Positions 5,305-5,408 of a stretch of 5,408 nt of DNA are shown in pieces. A program made the translations under genes and the position numbers. Numbering within the stretch: the first letter of the stretch is position 1; every line of letters begins with the position of its first letter. The DNA is taken from contig BOCC01000133.1 of the NCBI GenBank assembly GCA_026002715.1, forward strand, positions 1-5,408, given 5' to 3'. Below the pieces are notes generated by a model. The model was not told the origin of the DNA, did not search any database, and saw only the letters and a program-made list of their open reading frames with translations. This DNA is from Synergistales bacterium. Its GTDB lineage: Bacteria > Synergistota > Synergistia > Synergistales > Aminobacteriaceae.

Positions 5305-5366
5305 TCAAGGCTTTCTATAATGTAGTCTTTGATACAAAAAATTGCACATAAATTGCGAAGCCTTGA
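5305..5366. repeat. 9-base perfect inverted repeat with a 44-base loop
   Basis: TCAAGGCTT (5305-5313) pairs exactly with AAGCCTTGA (5358-5366), and a short T-rich stretch (TTTTATGACATTTT) follows on the plus strand. The loop is long for an intrinsic terminator. It could be the ends of another small repeat or a folded leader or tail of a gene beyond the right edge. Inside the loop AATTGC occurs twice (5340-5345, 5351-5356). Confidence 0.35.
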
Positions 5367-5408
5367 TTTTATGACATTTTAGTACGTTCTTTCATAATTA
5401 TTGTTGAA

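Larger units (their letters stand above)
4858..5408. other. Intergenic region of about 550 bases with no recognisable gene
   Basis: All six frames are interrupted often, and no start with a Shine-Dalgarno precedes an appreciable frame. The base composition is far more AT-rich than in the genes to the left. It contains the operon promoter region (4887-4924), two small palindromes (4974-4986, 5001-5012), a repeat-rich element (5120-5288) and a long-range inverted repeat (5305-5366). No tRNA, rRNA or CRISPR pattern is visible. Whatever gene lies to the right begins or ends beyond the window. Confidence 0.7.

Overview
This window holds a compact five-gene cluster on the minus strand, running from about 4845 down past the left edge. 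An AT-rich, non-coding stretch of about 550 bases at the right end carries its promoter region and a repeat-rich element. In transcription order the genes are: (1) an HD-GYP signalling protein with substitutions in its signature motifs; (2) rarA/mgsA, the replication-fork AAA+ ATPase; (3) a CPG2-like M20 zinc carboxypeptidase; (4) an exported DUF4384 protein whose DUF4384-like module appears to be duplicated; (5) the first 17 codons of a further gene, probably exported, that is cut by the left edge. Gaps between the complete genes are 22, 37 and 40 bases from stop to chosen start, and 78 bases separate genes 4 and 5. No convincing terminator lies between them, so a single operon is likely. This is inferred from spacing, not shown.

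Organism: the coding DNA is moderately GC-rich and the intergenic DNA strongly AT-rich. The cluster combines HD-GYP signalling, an M20 peptidase and an exported DUF4384 protein. Together with the flavour of the protein sequences, this suggests an anaerobic, diderm bacterium of the Synergistota type. That assignment is an impression from sequence character only; there is no rRNA or other marker in the window.

Start sites: in three of the four complete genes the longest reading frame is probably not the real one. For the HD-GYP and M20 genes the upstream-most GTG or ATG overlaps an excellent Shine-Dalgarno sequence that serves an ATG further in. For the DUF4384 gene a GTG two codons in gives a textbook signal peptide. 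rarA has no visible Shine-Dalgarno and probably depends on translational coupling.

Right end (4858-5408): no gene is recognisable. Just upstream of the HD-GYP gene a perfect 23-base odd palindrome overlaps a plausible extended -10 promoter, as expected for a repressor operator. Further right, 5120-5288 contains nested direct and inverted repeats (a 13-base perfect inverted repeat about 100 bases across, an 18-base imperfect direct repeat at the ends, and a 14-base direct repeat inside). It looks like a small non-coding dispersed or MITE-like element. A 9-base inverted repeat lies beyond it.

The genes do not form an obvious single pathway. The set reads as an ordinary chromosomal operon mixing signalling, genome maintenance, peptide or amino-acid metabolism and envelope functions. 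I see no defence system, CRISPR array, RNA gene or complete mobile element. The items most worth following up are the repeat element, the operator-like palindrome, the degenerate HD-GYP site and the duplicated DUF4384 module.
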